Part shown: positions 35,233 through 43,889 of the stretch, piece after piece
Numbering within the stretch: the first letter of the stretch is position 1
Layout: each line of letters starts with the position of its first letter
Assembly: GCA_019057795.1 (NCBI GenBank)
Contig: JAHLWS010000082.1
Span: forward strand, 1 to 64,000
DNA: 64,000 bases
Direction: 5' to 3'
DNA from: Promethearchaeota archaeon
GTDB lineage: Archaea; Asgardarchaeota; Lokiarchaeia; Sigyniarchaeales; SOKP01
Notes under the pieces: model-generated
What the model saw: the letters and a program-made list of their open reading frames with translations, nothing else
Databases searched by the model: none
What the model was told of the DNA's origin: nothing
Position numbers and translations under genes: made by a program

Positions 35233-36533
35233 TGGATAAAGTTGTAGAAGCATGCACAAGGGTTGAAGGTTGTGGAAACTTAAACATTTATTTAAAAAAT
35301 GATGAAATTTATCAAACTGAATTAAACTTTTCAGTATTTAGAGGATTTGAAAATATTTTAGTAGGCAAAAAGTTATTAGATCTTCCAAAAATAGCATCTA
35401 GAATTTGTGGACTGTGCTACGCATCTCAAACAATTGCAAGTTGCAAAGCAATAGAAGATATATACGGAATAGAACCATCACACCAATCAATTTTGCTCAG
35501 AAGGCTTTTATTATCCGGAGAATTAACAAAATCGCACATTATGCATTATTTTTTCCAATCCTTTCCAGATTTATTAAAAATATTTAAAATTAATACTACA
35601 ATTAACGATCCTTATAATTTAATTAATTACAATCCTCATTTAACGACAAATATTTTTAATTTAATAAAAATTGGTTCAGAAATAAATAAATTAATAGGAG
35701 GAAGGGTGCTACATCCAATTACTCCGATTCCTGGAGGATTAATATTCAATCCCACTCGAAAGAGTTTAATTTTTATGGAGAAATATCTAAAAAAGGGAAT
35801 TTACTACATAGAAACTATAATTGAAAATTTTATAGATTTATTTTCTGCTTATGATCCTCCTACAGAATTTAATCTTTCTAATCCTATATATTTCAGCTTG
35901 AAAAACAATACGGGGTTTGATAGATATGAAGGAGACCTCAGAATTGAACAAAATGAAACAACTTACGACGATTTTCAAGCAAAAAATTATTCAAAATATT
36001 TTGATAAAGACCCTAATCTTTATGGGATTATGTTTAAGTCAAATTCGAAAAATGAAATTTTAACAGGACCAATAGCGCGCTATAAGTTAACTCAAAGTTA
36101 TGGGATAGATAAAATATCCGAATATTTAAGCAATTTTGGAAAAAAATGGAAAAGCAATTTATTATTTTTAAACTTTTTACAATTAATCGAAAGTTATTAT
36201 GAAATTCAAAAATGTGTTGAAATATTCAATACTACTTCACTAAAAAGTAGAACAAAACTTAAACAACTGAACTCAATAAAAAAATCAAATGGAATAGGGG
36301 TTATCGAAGCACCAAGAGGCATACTAATGCATCATTATCATTTAAATAAAGCTAAAATCGTTGATCAAGTAAAACTTTTCATTGCAACCGAAATAAATTT
36401 GCCTATTCTTAACAAAATGATCACTGAATATGCTAAAAAGCTATATGAAAAAGAAGATATCGATTCTGTTAAAGAAAAAATTCAAATAATGATAAGAGCA
36501 TTTGATCCTTGCATATCGTGCGCTTCTCATTAA
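35232..36533 (+). CDS. mvhA: [NiFe]-hydrogenase large subunit without C-terminal extension
   Basis: A 433-residue large subunit. The L1 motif reads RICGLCYASQT (residues 57-67), retaining both nickel-ligand cysteines but with Gln66 where the usual His stands. The N-terminal RVEGCG also has Cys in place of the usual His. The L2 motif DPCISCASH (425-433) is intact, and its His is the last residue of the protein. Normal precursors have a cleavable extension after this His, and here none is coded. The ATG at 35232 overlaps the small subunit stop; GGGAGGGAAGG is the ribosome binding site. The module fits a cytosolic Mvh-like hydrogenase working with HdrA. Confidence 0.85.
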   Translation: MDKVVEACTRVEGCGNLNIYLKNDEIYQTELNFSVFRGFENILVGKKLLDLPKIASRICGLCYASQTIASCKAIEDIYGIEPSHQSILLRRLLLSGELTKSHIMHYFFQSFPDLLKIFKINTTINDPYNLINYNPHLTTNIFNLIKIGSEINKLIGGRVLHPITPIPGGLIFNPTRKSLIFMEKYLKKGIYYIETIIENFIDLFSAYDPPTEFNLSNPIYFSLKNNTGFDRYEGDLRIEQNETTYDDFQAKNYSKYFDKDPNLYGIMFKSNSKNEILTGPIARYKLTQSYGIDKISEYLSNFGKKWKSNLLFLNFLQLIESYYEIQKCVEIFNTTSLKSRTKLKQLNSIKKSNGIGVIEAPRGILMHHYHLNKAKIVDQVKLFIATEINLPILNKMITEYAKKLYEKEDIDSVKEKIQIMIRAFDPCISCASH

Positions 36534-36591
36534 CATTAAAAATCATAATAATTAAATGTAATTAATTTAATGAAGAAGAGGATGATTTAAA

Positions 36592-37632
36592 TTGAAAGAA
36601 AATCTCTTAAATAACGCCAATAAAGAATGTCCATTTAGCGAATTGTGTGAGACTCTTTTGTTTTATTTTGATGAGACTATAGGCCATGTCCCACTTCTTA
36701 TTTGTCCAGAAAATGCGCTAGATGATGATTCGGGAAAAATGCGTCTTATAAGATACCATCCAATTTGGTTTTTAGAACTTAAAGATAAAACTACAATTAA
36801 CCGAATCGATTTAGAATACGGTAATCAAATGTATTTTGCGAAGAAATTTATTATTGAATCTAAGAGGGTTAAAAGAAGAGCAGGGTCTTTTCAAAAATCG
36901 GGTGAAATAGTTGTGTTGATACTTGTGTTACCTACAGATTTAGATATTTTTGGGGGAGAAGTATTAAATTTATTAACGAAAAAATTAGTCGACAAATTTG
37001 AAAATACGCTTTATCTTGTAATCGAGTCAGAAATTGCGAAACTGGAAGTTATTAAAACGGAGAAAATAATCAATAAGATAAAAAAAGGAGAACAAATAAA
37101 AGAAGAAATAAAAGCTATAGTTAACCTTACTTGTGAGGAATATTTTTCATCAGTAATTAAACAAACTGATGCGACCTCTTTCAAATTGCAAAAAGCAATT
37201 TCTTATTTAACATTTAAAGGAATCGATATTGACCACATTGTTATAAATGCTCAAAATGAATCGTTTTCTAAAATTCGATTATTTGATTATGATAGAGTTG
37301 TTCAACAAAAATTAGGAATAAAAGCTCAATTTAAAATAATGAATATAAATATTAGTAACAATTTTCAGGAAATAGAAGTTTTAGTAAAGAATAAGAGTAA
37401 AAAGGAATTCAATGATCTCATTGTCCGAATTACTTACATTAAAGAATTTTTTGAAAAAGAGGTATTAAACGAAAAAGTTGAAAAATGCCTTCCCGAAGAA
37501 GAATTATTGTTTATAACGCCTGTAATTAAAAATACAAACAATTATTTGTTTTCCATTATTGAAGAACATTCTAATAGAACAATGTTTTCTAATAAAATTG
37601 ATTTAGAATTAATTAAAAGTCGTCCCTACTAA
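36592..37632 (+). CDS. unknown protein downstream of the hydrogenase
   Basis: A 346-residue soluble protein with no recognised family. The N-terminal part (LCETLLFYFDETIGHVPLLIC) and the strand-rich segment up to residue 150 resemble the longin-like or roadblock-like folds seen in Asgard proteins, though this is only a resemblance. Then come a coiled helical part (about 145-220) and a beta-rich end. TTG start at 36592 with GAGGATGA six bases before; the nearer ATGs stop within a few codons. It begins 58 bases after the large subunit and its tail overlaps the convergent Rag-like GTPase by 20 bases. Possibly part of the hydrogenase operon. Confidence 0.55.
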   Translation: MKENLLNNANKECPFSELCETLLFYFDETIGHVPLLICPENALDDDSGKMRLIRYHPIWFLELKDKTTINRIDLEYGNQMYFAKKFIIESKRVKRRAGSFQKSGEIVVLILVLPTDLDIFGGEVLNLLTKKLVDKFENTLYLVIESEIAKLEVIKTEKIINKIKKGEQIKEEIKAIVNLTCEEYFSSVIKQTDATSFKLQKAISYLTFKGIDIDHIVINAQNESFSKIRLFDYDRVVQQKLGIKAQFKIMNINISNNFQEIEVLVKNKSKKEFNDLIVRITYIKEFFEKEVLNEKVEKCLPEEELLFITPVIKNTNNYLFSIIEEHSNRTMFSNKIDLELIKSRPY

Positions 37633-38566
37633 GGTATTTTTTCAAATTTTGGAAATCTTCGCCGTTTAAGTCGTTCATCACCGCATTAAAAATTCCCAGA
37701 GTTTTCTCTTTTGTAACAACCATCAGTACCGATCCATTGCTAACTTCCTTTACAAAAATATAGTTGTGTTCGCTCTCATATATAACCGTTGATAATTCTA
37801 AAGGAGAAATCGAAGTATTTGAAAGTTCCATGATCTTTGAAAAAATTTGATAAATATTAGAATCAAGGCTTCCGATTTCAAAACGGAGGAATTGAAGAGG
37901 TCTGTGCTCGAATTTACCTAAAGTTGAAGCTATCAATAAACCATCGGGTTGATTGAATAAGAAGTAATCAGAAAGCGTAGTTAACTTCAGCTGATCTAAC
38001 ATATACCGTATTTTTCCGAGTCTTTGTAAAGCTATTGTGTTTTGTTGAATTTTATAATCGAGTATTTCGATCATTCGATGTTGAGCACTTCCTTCTTTTA
38101 CGGATACGGGTGTAAAAGAAATATTACTTTTTAAATCATCTGTAAGATCTTTAATTAACAGTTCATAAATGTCATCTTCCTTTGATTCTTGAAGATCAGT
38201 TTTATTTAATAAGACATATACTTTTCCTACTTCAGGACTAAACTCAAAAAGGTATTTCAAGAATTTACCAAAAGTTTCTTTTAGTTTTGGTTCTTTTGCT
38301 GCCGAATCAACCATGAAAATTGCAGCTAATACTTCAGAAAATACAAGCTCTCGCTTTTTTTCCGAGAAATATCTTTCCATATAAAGTTCTTGGCCTCCTA
38401 AATCCCAGATGGAAAGTTCCATTATTCCCCTAAATATAAAATTTTCCCTTGAGACTCCTTTTGTAGGTTTCAGATTAAGCACTTTCATGAAATTATAACC
38501 TAAACAAGTAGTCCTCATTAATGACGTTTTACCCGCACCACCAGGGCCAAATAGAAGTACTTTTAT
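37613..38566 (-). CDS. Rag-like small GTPase with roadblock/longin-like C-terminal domain
   Basis: A 317-residue GTPase. The P-loop GPGGAGKTSL is at 7-16, switch I LKPTKGVS at 32-39, G3 WDLGGQE at 54-60 and G4 NKTD at 121-124. Residues about 185-317 form an alpha/beta domain like the roadblock/longin tail of Rag GTPases (DYFLFNQPDGLLIAST, HNYIFVKEV, SVLMVVTKEKTLGIF). In eukaryotes Rag proteins work with roadblock partners in nutrient sensing. No ATG, GTG or TTG precedes the P-loop after the in-frame TGA (38573-38575). The start is best placed at ATA 38564-38566, six bases after GGTGA. Its end overlaps the gene at 36592-37632. Confidence 0.85.
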   Translation of the reverse strand: MKVLLFGPGGAGKTSLMRTTCLGYNFMKVLNLKPTKGVSRENFIFRGIMELSIWDLGGQELYMERYFSEKKRELVFSEVLAAIFMVDSAAKEPKLKETFGKFLKYLFEFSPEVGKVYVLLNKTDLQESKEDDIYELLIKDLTDDLKSNISFTPVSVKEGSAQHRMIEILDYKIQQNTIALQRLGKIRYMLDQLKLTTLSDYFLFNQPDGLLIASTLGKFEHRPLQFLRFEIGSLDSNIYQIFSKIMELSNTSISPLELSTVIYESEHNYIFVKEVSNGSVLMVVTKEKTLGIFNAVMNDLNGEDFQNLKKYLSRDDF

Positions 38567-38796
38567 TTTATTTCACCGTTAAACTTTTATTGTTTAAAAT
38601 AAAGCGATAATTGATTTAATATTAAATATACTTTAATCGTCTAATATATTTTTTATAAATTAACATTTATTTAATTTTTTCTAATTATTATACGATTTAT
38701 TAGATTTTAATTGCATGGATGATTCAATTAAATATAATTTTTAATTAACATAATTAATTTGTTAGATATATTTATAAAAAATATTGGAGAAATGAA

Positions 38797-39324
38797 ATGG
38801 ATTTACTGAAAGAAATTAGGAATGTACCTGATTGGCCAAAACCAGGTATTCAATTTAAAGATATAACTACTTTAGCGAAAAATCCAGCAGCTTTCAAAGA
38901 ATCATGCGACCTTATAATTAAAAAATATAAGAAAAAAAATATTGATGAAGTTGCTGCAATTGAGGCTAGAGGTTATGTTTGGGGTGGAGTTATAGCTTAT
39001 CAACTAGGAACAGGGTTTATATTAATTCGAAAACCAGGTAAATTACCTGCAGACACAATTATTGAAGAATACGAATTAGAATATGGAACAGACAAGATTG
39101 AGATGCATGTTGATGCTATAAAGAAAGGTGAAAGAGTATTATTATTTGACGACTTATTAGCCACTGGAGGGACTGCAAAAGCAGCCTGTAATCTGATTGA
39201 AAAGGCAGGTGGGGTTGTTGCTGGAATAGCATTTGTGATAGAGCTTACAGGTAGTTTACATGGTCGTGATAAATTAGAAGGATATGACGTCCTTAGCCTT
39301 CTCGAAATACCGGTTGAAGAGTAA
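38797..39324 (+). CDS. apt: adenine phosphoribosyltransferase
   Basis: A 175-residue Apt that makes AMP from adenine and PRPP in purine salvage. The start IRNVPDWPKPGIQFKDITTL is the family signature, followed by AIEARGYVWG, RKPGKLPADT and the PRPP-binding loop VLLFDDLLATGGTAKAA. The ATG is preceded by GGAGAAATGAA. It is separated from gcvT by 131 bases with a T-rich tract and is likely its own unit. Adenine would come partly from the methylthioadenosine phosphorylase nearby; this link is inference. Confidence 0.95.
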   Translation: MDLLKEIRNVPDWPKPGIQFKDITTLAKNPAAFKESCDLIIKKYKKKNIDEVAAIEARGYVWGGVIAYQLGTGFILIRKPGKLPADTIIEEYELEYGTDKIEMHVDAIKKGERVLLFDDLLATGGTAKAACNLIEKAGGVVAGIAFVIELTGSLHGRDKLEGYDVLSLLEIPVEE

Positions 39325-39382
39325 CCGAAATTTTTTATTTACATGTCTACCCATTTTTTTCCCTTAATTCTCTCTTTTTTTT
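39325..39382 (+). terminator. T-rich terminator after apt
   Basis: Several T runs (AAATTTTTTATTTACATGTC, CATTTTTTTCCC, CTCTTTTTTTTAG) lie directly after the apt stop. This is the archaeal type of terminator and separates apt from the gcv operon. Confidence 0.4.
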
Positions 39383-39455
39383 AGTCTGAAAACTTAAATA
39401 ATTCTCTGTACTTTATACTCACAGTATTAAAATAAACACATTACAAGGTGTGGAT

Positions 39456-40544
39456 GTGATTCAAGAACTGAAAAAAACTCCATTTTATAATATTCACGTG
39501 AATTTAGGAGCAAGGATGGTTGACTTTGCTGGTTTTAGTATGCCAGTGCAGTACGAAAGCATTATAAAAGAACACGAAGCGGTACGCAATAAAGCGGGTG
39601 TGTTTGACGTGTCACATATGGGGGAATTCCTGTTAGAAGGGAAAGATGTAATATCACTTCTTCAATATGTTATGATTAACGATTTAAAGCTACTAGAACC
39701 CACAAAAGGACAATATTCATGTATGTGTTACGAAAATGGGACTGTTGTTGACGATCTTGTTTATTACGAGGAAGAACCTGAGCGATTTAGAATGATCGTT
39801 AACGCTAGCAATATCGAAAAAGATTTTCAATGGTTAAACGAGCATATTGGAAGTAAAGATGTTAAAATTACTAATTTATCCTTAAAGCGATGTCGTTTAG
39901 CGTTTCAAGGTCCAAAATCTGACGAATATCTCCAACCGTTAGTGGATGTTGATTTATCTTCGATAAACAGGTTTTATTTTGCTCACACTACGTTAAACGG
40001 GGCTCCAATATTTATAGCTAGAACTGGGTATACAGGTGAGCGAGGGTTTGAAATTTCATTTGATAATAAATATGCTGAGAAAATATGGAATGATTTAATT
40101 AAAACTGGAGCCTCACCAGCAGGTTTAGGAGCGCGAGATTCGTTGAGATTAGAAGCAACATACTCATTATATGGACACGAAATTAGCGATTCAATTACGC
40201 CTATTGAAGCTGGACTTTTTTGGCTCGTCAAACCTAAAGAGGGTATCGATTATATTGGAAAAGAAATTTTATTAAAACAAAAATCCGAAGGAACAGATCG
40301 AATTATTGTTGGGTTGAATCTGCTGGATAGAGGTATTATTAGAGAGCATTATAAACTTTTTATTAAAGGCGAGGAAATTGGATATGTAACATCAGGTGGA
40401 TATTCACCTACCCTCAAAAAAACAATAGGCTTAGGCCTAATTAAAAATCAATATCGTGAGGAAGGAAATAAGCTTGAAATTGAAATTCGCAATAGACTCT
40501 TAAAAGGAGAAATAGTTTCTACACCGTTTTATCGTAATGTTTGA
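39456..40544 (+). CDS. gcvT: glycine cleavage system T protein (aminomethyltransferase)
   Basis: A 362-residue GcvT. It moves the methylamine-derived C1 group from the lipoyl H protein to a tetrahydropterin. Motifs are KTPFYNIHVNLGARMVDFAG, MPVQYESIIKEHEAVR, KAGVFDVSHMGEFLLEG, YTGERGFEIS and GLGARDSLRLEA. The start is the GTG at 39456, five bases after AAGGTG; the frame is also open from the GTG at 39450. First gene of gcvT-gcvH-gcvPA-gcvPB. In an organism with H4MPT enzymes the natural C1 acceptor is an open question. Confidence 0.95.
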   Translation: MIQELKKTPFYNIHVNLGARMVDFAGFSMPVQYESIIKEHEAVRNKAGVFDVSHMGEFLLEGKDVISLLQYVMINDLKLLEPTKGQYSCMCYENGTVVDDLVYYEEEPERFRMIVNASNIEKDFQWLNEHIGSKDVKITNLSLKRCRLAFQGPKSDEYLQPLVDVDLSSINRFYFAHTTLNGAPIFIARTGYTGERGFEISFDNKYAEKIWNDLIKTGASPAGLGARDSLRLEATYSLYGHEISDSITPIEAGLFWLVKPKEGIDYIGKEILLKQKSEGTDRIIVGLNLLDRGIIREHYKLFIKGEEIGYVTSGGYSPTLKKTIGLGLIKNQYREEGNKLEIEIRNRLLKGEIVSTPFYRNV

Positions 40545-40579
40545 GTGAAGTAAATATAATAATTTAAATGTGAAAAATT

Positions 40580-40975
40580 ATGGAATACGAATTTCCAGAT
40601 GATTTAAAATATATGAAGACACATGAATGGGTGCGAATTGAAGGCGATACGGCTACAATAGGTATTACCGATTATGCTCAACATCAATTAGGTGATATAG
40701 TTTATGTTGAATTACCCGAAATAGGAAGAACGCTAGAAAAAAATAGTAGTGCCGGTGAAATTGAATCCGTTAAGGCAGTTGGAGAAATTCTGATGCCATT
40801 ATCCGGAGAAATCGTTGAGATTAACGCTATTATAATAGAAAACCCCGAATCAATTAATTCTTCTCCTTATGGGGATGGTTGGATGATGAAGATAAAGGTT
40901 TCAAATAGTAGCGAAATTAACGAACTTTTATCCGTTGAAGATTATAAAAAAATAGTAGAAGAAGAGAAAAAATAA
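40580..40975 (+). CDS. gcvH: glycine cleavage system H protein
   Basis: A 131-residue lipoyl carrier. The lipoylation site is the Lys in EIESVKAVGEI, and the fold marker is HEWVRIEGDTATIGITDYA at the N-terminus. It shuttles the aminomethyl group between P and T proteins. The start is ATG at 40580 with a GTGA-type site five to six bases upstream. It is 35 bases after gcvT in the same operon. No lipoate ligase or dihydrolipoyl dehydrogenase gene is in the window. Confidence 0.96.
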   Translation: MEYEFPDDLKYMKTHEWVRIEGDTATIGITDYAQHQLGDIVYVELPEIGRTLEKNSSAGEIESVKAVGEILMPLSGEIVEINAIIIENPESINSSPYGDGWMMKIKVSNSSEINELLSVEDYKKIVEEEKK

Positions 40976-41012
40976 ACTTTTTTTCCAATTTTTAATTTTA
41001 TTTCTTAATTTC

Positions 41013-42377
41013 TTGAAGTATGAGTTGGTTAATTTGGATTTTGTACCTCATGACGATAAAACAATTACTGAAATGCTTAAAGTTATTGGCGTTAATAATT
41101 TAGAAGAATTATTCCAAGATATTCCTAAAGATTTAATTATTAACAGTTTAAATTTACCTTTAGGCTTATCCGAACCAGATGTTCTGAAAAATTTAAAAGA
41201 ACTTTCTCAAAAGAATAAAGTTTATTCTAATTCCTTTTTGGGAGCAGGTTATTATTTCCATTACATTCCTTCTTTAGTTGATTTTGTAATAAGTCGTACA
41301 GAGTTCTATACTTCATACACTCCCTATCAAGCAGAAGCTAGTCAAGGTTATTTACAAGCGATCTATGAATATCAAAGTGTAATTTCTCGACTCACTCAGA
41401 TGGATGTTGCCAATGCTAGTATGTACGATGGCTCCACTGCGCTTGCGGAAGCGGCTATTATGGCAACTATAATAACAAGGAAAAACCGTTTATTATTATT
41501 GGAAGGCATTCATCCCGAATATTCTGAAGTTGTCAAAACTTATTGTTGGGGACAAGGAATCAATCTTAGAATTATCGCTGAAAATGAATTAATAGACGAA
41601 TTAAACCAAGATATTGCAGCTGTTTTATTTCAGAGTCCAAATTTCTTTGGAGATATTGAAGATGTATCGTCGTTAGCAAAAAAAGTGAAAGAAAAAGCTC
41701 CTAATTGCTTATTGATACAATGTATGACCGATCCCACCTGTTTAGGTGTTCTGAAACCACCAGGAGAAACAGATGTAGATATTTTTGTAGCAGAAGGACA
41801 GTCTTTCGGAATTAGTCCCTCATTTGGTGGACCGGGATTAGGGATTTTTACAGCAAAGCAAAAATATTTGAGGAAAATGCCAGGTAGATTGGTTGGCAAA
41901 ACAAAAGAAATTAACGGCGAACGCGAGGGATTTTTATTAACGTTACAAGCCCGTGAGCAACATATACGAAGAGAAAAAGCGAGTTCAAATATATGCACAA
42001 ACCAAGCATTATGTTCATTATCTGCCTTAATTTATATTATATCTTTAGGAAAAACAGGATTGCGCGAAATCGCAAGCCAAAACTTTCAAAAAGCTAATTA
42101 TGTTAAAAACAAACTAAATGAAATTCCTGGTTATGAAATTTTAAACAAAAAACCAACTTATAACGAATTTATTGTAAAATGTCCAGATGTTGATGCTCTT
42201 ACTCATGAATGCAAGCAATTAAACTTGCTTCCTCCCCTCCGTCTCTCAAAGTATTTTCCAAATTTGAAGAACACAGTTTTAGTGTGTGTAACAGAAATTA
42301 ATTCTCGGGAATCAATTGAAAAGTTTATCAATGCTGCTAAAAACGCTCTATATAACAAAAAGGAGGGAAAAAAATAA
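41013..42377 (+). CDS. gcvPA: glycine decarboxylase P protein, subunit 1
   Basis: The N-terminal half of the split P protein, 454 residues as drawn. Family markers are FLGAGYYFHYIPSLVDF, FYTSYTPYQAEASQGYLQA, ANASMYDGSTALAEAA and SFGGPGLGIFT. Archaea and many bacteria code P as two subunits like this. The start is uncertain: TTG at 41013 gives MKYELVNLDFVPHD, while TTG at 41034 would give the family-like start near DFVPHDD. There is no strong ribosome binding site. Its stop overlaps the gcvPB start by one base, so the two are coupled. Confidence 0.93.
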   Translation: MKYELVNLDFVPHDDKTITEMLKVIGVNNLEELFQDIPKDLIINSLNLPLGLSEPDVLKNLKELSQKNKVYSNSFLGAGYYFHYIPSLVDFVISRTEFYTSYTPYQAEASQGYLQAIYEYQSVISRLTQMDVANASMYDGSTALAEAAIMATIITRKNRLLLLEGIHPEYSEVVKTYCWGQGINLRIIAENELIDELNQDIAAVLFQSPNFFGDIEDVSSLAKKVKEKAPNCLLIQCMTDPTCLGVLKPPGETDVDIFVAEGQSFGISPSFGGPGLGIFTAKQKYLRKMPGRLVGKTKEINGEREGFLLTLQAREQHIRREKASSNICTNQALCSLSALIYIISLGKTGLREIASQNFQKANYVKNKLNEIPGYEILNKKPTYNEFIVKCPDVDALTHECKQLNLLPPLRLSKYFPNLKNTVLVCVTEINSRESIEKFINAAKNALYNKKEGKK

Positions 42378-43813
42378 TGGATAATAATGATTCTTTGATT
42401 TTTGAAAAAGGGGTTGACCGCGCCCAAAAGAATTTTATTCCAAAAATGGATGTTAATGGTGAAAAACTTGAGGACATCCTCCCCAAGAATCTCTTAAGAG
42501 ATGTGCTTCCAATTCCAGATGTTCCTGAGGTGGAGATCGTTCGCCATTATGTTAAATTAAGCACATTAAACTACGGTGTAGATTCAGGAATTTATCCTTT
42601 AGGCTCTTGTACCATGAAATATAACCCCAAAATTAACGAGATAGTAGTACGATTGACTGAATTTTCGCAAATACATCCACTTCAGGATGAAAGTGAAGGT
42701 TCACTTGAATTATTATACAATATTTCAATAATGTTAGGTGAAATTACTGGTATGGACGGATTTACCTTACAACCTGCAGCAGGAGCGCATGGAGAATTAG
42801 TTGGTTTATTAATAATAAAAAAATATTTCGAGACTAAAGGGATTATCAAAGATAAAATTATAGTTCCAGATTCGGCACACGGCACTAATCCTGCGTCGGC
42901 GAAAATGGCGGGATTTTCAATTATTGAATTACAATCAAACGAATACGGTGAAGTTCCACTAGACCATCTTGAATTTGCAATGCAACAAGGAGATGTAGCA
43001 GGAATTATGCTTACAAATCCTAACACATTAGGTGTTTTTGACAGACAAATTAAAGATATAACTAGAATCGTCCATAAGCATGGGGGGTTATGTTATTACG
43101 ATGGAGCAAATTTAAATCCCATGTTAGGAATTTGTCGCCCCAGAGATATGGGTTTTGATATAATTCATTTGAACTTACATAAAACTTTTTCAACCCCTCA
43201 CGGTGGTGGAGGACCTGGTTCGGGACCTATTGGTGTTACAAATGAACTCATCCCATTTTTACCAAAACCCTGTATAATTTCGACTAATGATGGTATTGTT
43301 TGCGAACAGAATAATAATAAATCAATTGGCCGAATTAAAGCTTTTTGGGGTAATTTTGAGGTAATATTAAGAGCATATACTTATATTCTATCTTTAGGAG
43401 CAGAGGGGTTAAAACGGGTTGGCCAGATAGCCGTTTTAAACGCTAACTACCTAAAAAGTTTGCTACAAAAGAAATATGAGCTTCCATATAACCGCAGGTG
43501 TCAACACGAATTTGTTTTGTCAGATAAAAATTTACCAAACGATATTACAACTGAAGATGTTGCTAAAAGAATTCTTGATTATGGTTATTACGCTCCAACT
43601 ATTTACTTCCCCTTAATTGTAAATGGAGCAATAATGATTGAACCAACAGAAACAGAATCTAAACATTCCTTAGATAAATTCGTTGAAGCAATGTTAAAGA
43701 TTTACGATGAAGCGTTGGAAAAACCTGGACTCTTGAAAACTGCGCCACATAACACTCCAATTGGACGATTAGACGCAGTGTTCGCTGCAAGAAAACCAAT
43801 CTTGCATGATTAA
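42377..43813 (+). CDS. gcvPB: glycine decarboxylase P protein, subunit 2
   Basis: A 478-residue PLP enzyme half that carries the cofactor. The Schiff-base lysine is in NLHKTFSTPHGGGGPG, and YPLGSCTMKYNPK, HGELVGLLIIKKYF and PDSAHGTNPASA are further signatures. With gcvPA it decarboxylates glycine and loads the H protein. ATG at 42377 is preceded by AGGAGGG and overlaps the gcvPA stop. Last gene of the gcv operon; a gap of 76 bases separates it from the convergent phosphorylase gene. Confidence 0.96.
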   Translation: MDNNDSLIFEKGVDRAQKNFIPKMDVNGEKLEDILPKNLLRDVLPIPDVPEVEIVRHYVKLSTLNYGVDSGIYPLGSCTMKYNPKINEIVVRLTEFSQIHPLQDESEGSLELLYNISIMLGEITGMDGFTLQPAAGAHGELVGLLIIKKYFETKGIIKDKIIVPDSAHGTNPASAKMAGFSIIELQSNEYGEVPLDHLEFAMQQGDVAGIMLTNPNTLGVFDRQIKDITRIVHKHGGLCYYDGANLNPMLGICRPRDMGFDIIHLNLHKTFSTPHGGGGPGSGPIGVTNELIPFLPKPCIISTNDGIVCEQNNNKSIGRIKAFWGNFEVILRAYTYILSLGAEGLKRVGQIAVLNANYLKSLLQKKYELPYNRRCQHEFVLSDKNLPNDITTEDVAKRILDYGYYAPTIYFPLIVNGAIMIEPTETESKHSLDKFVEAMLKIYDEALEKPGLLKTAPHNTPIGRLDAVFAARKPILHD

Positions 43814-43889
43814 TTTTATTTATTTTTATAATCGATCCAAAAACAAGCAGAAATTAAAAAAAAATTACAAATAGAATTAAACTATTTTT

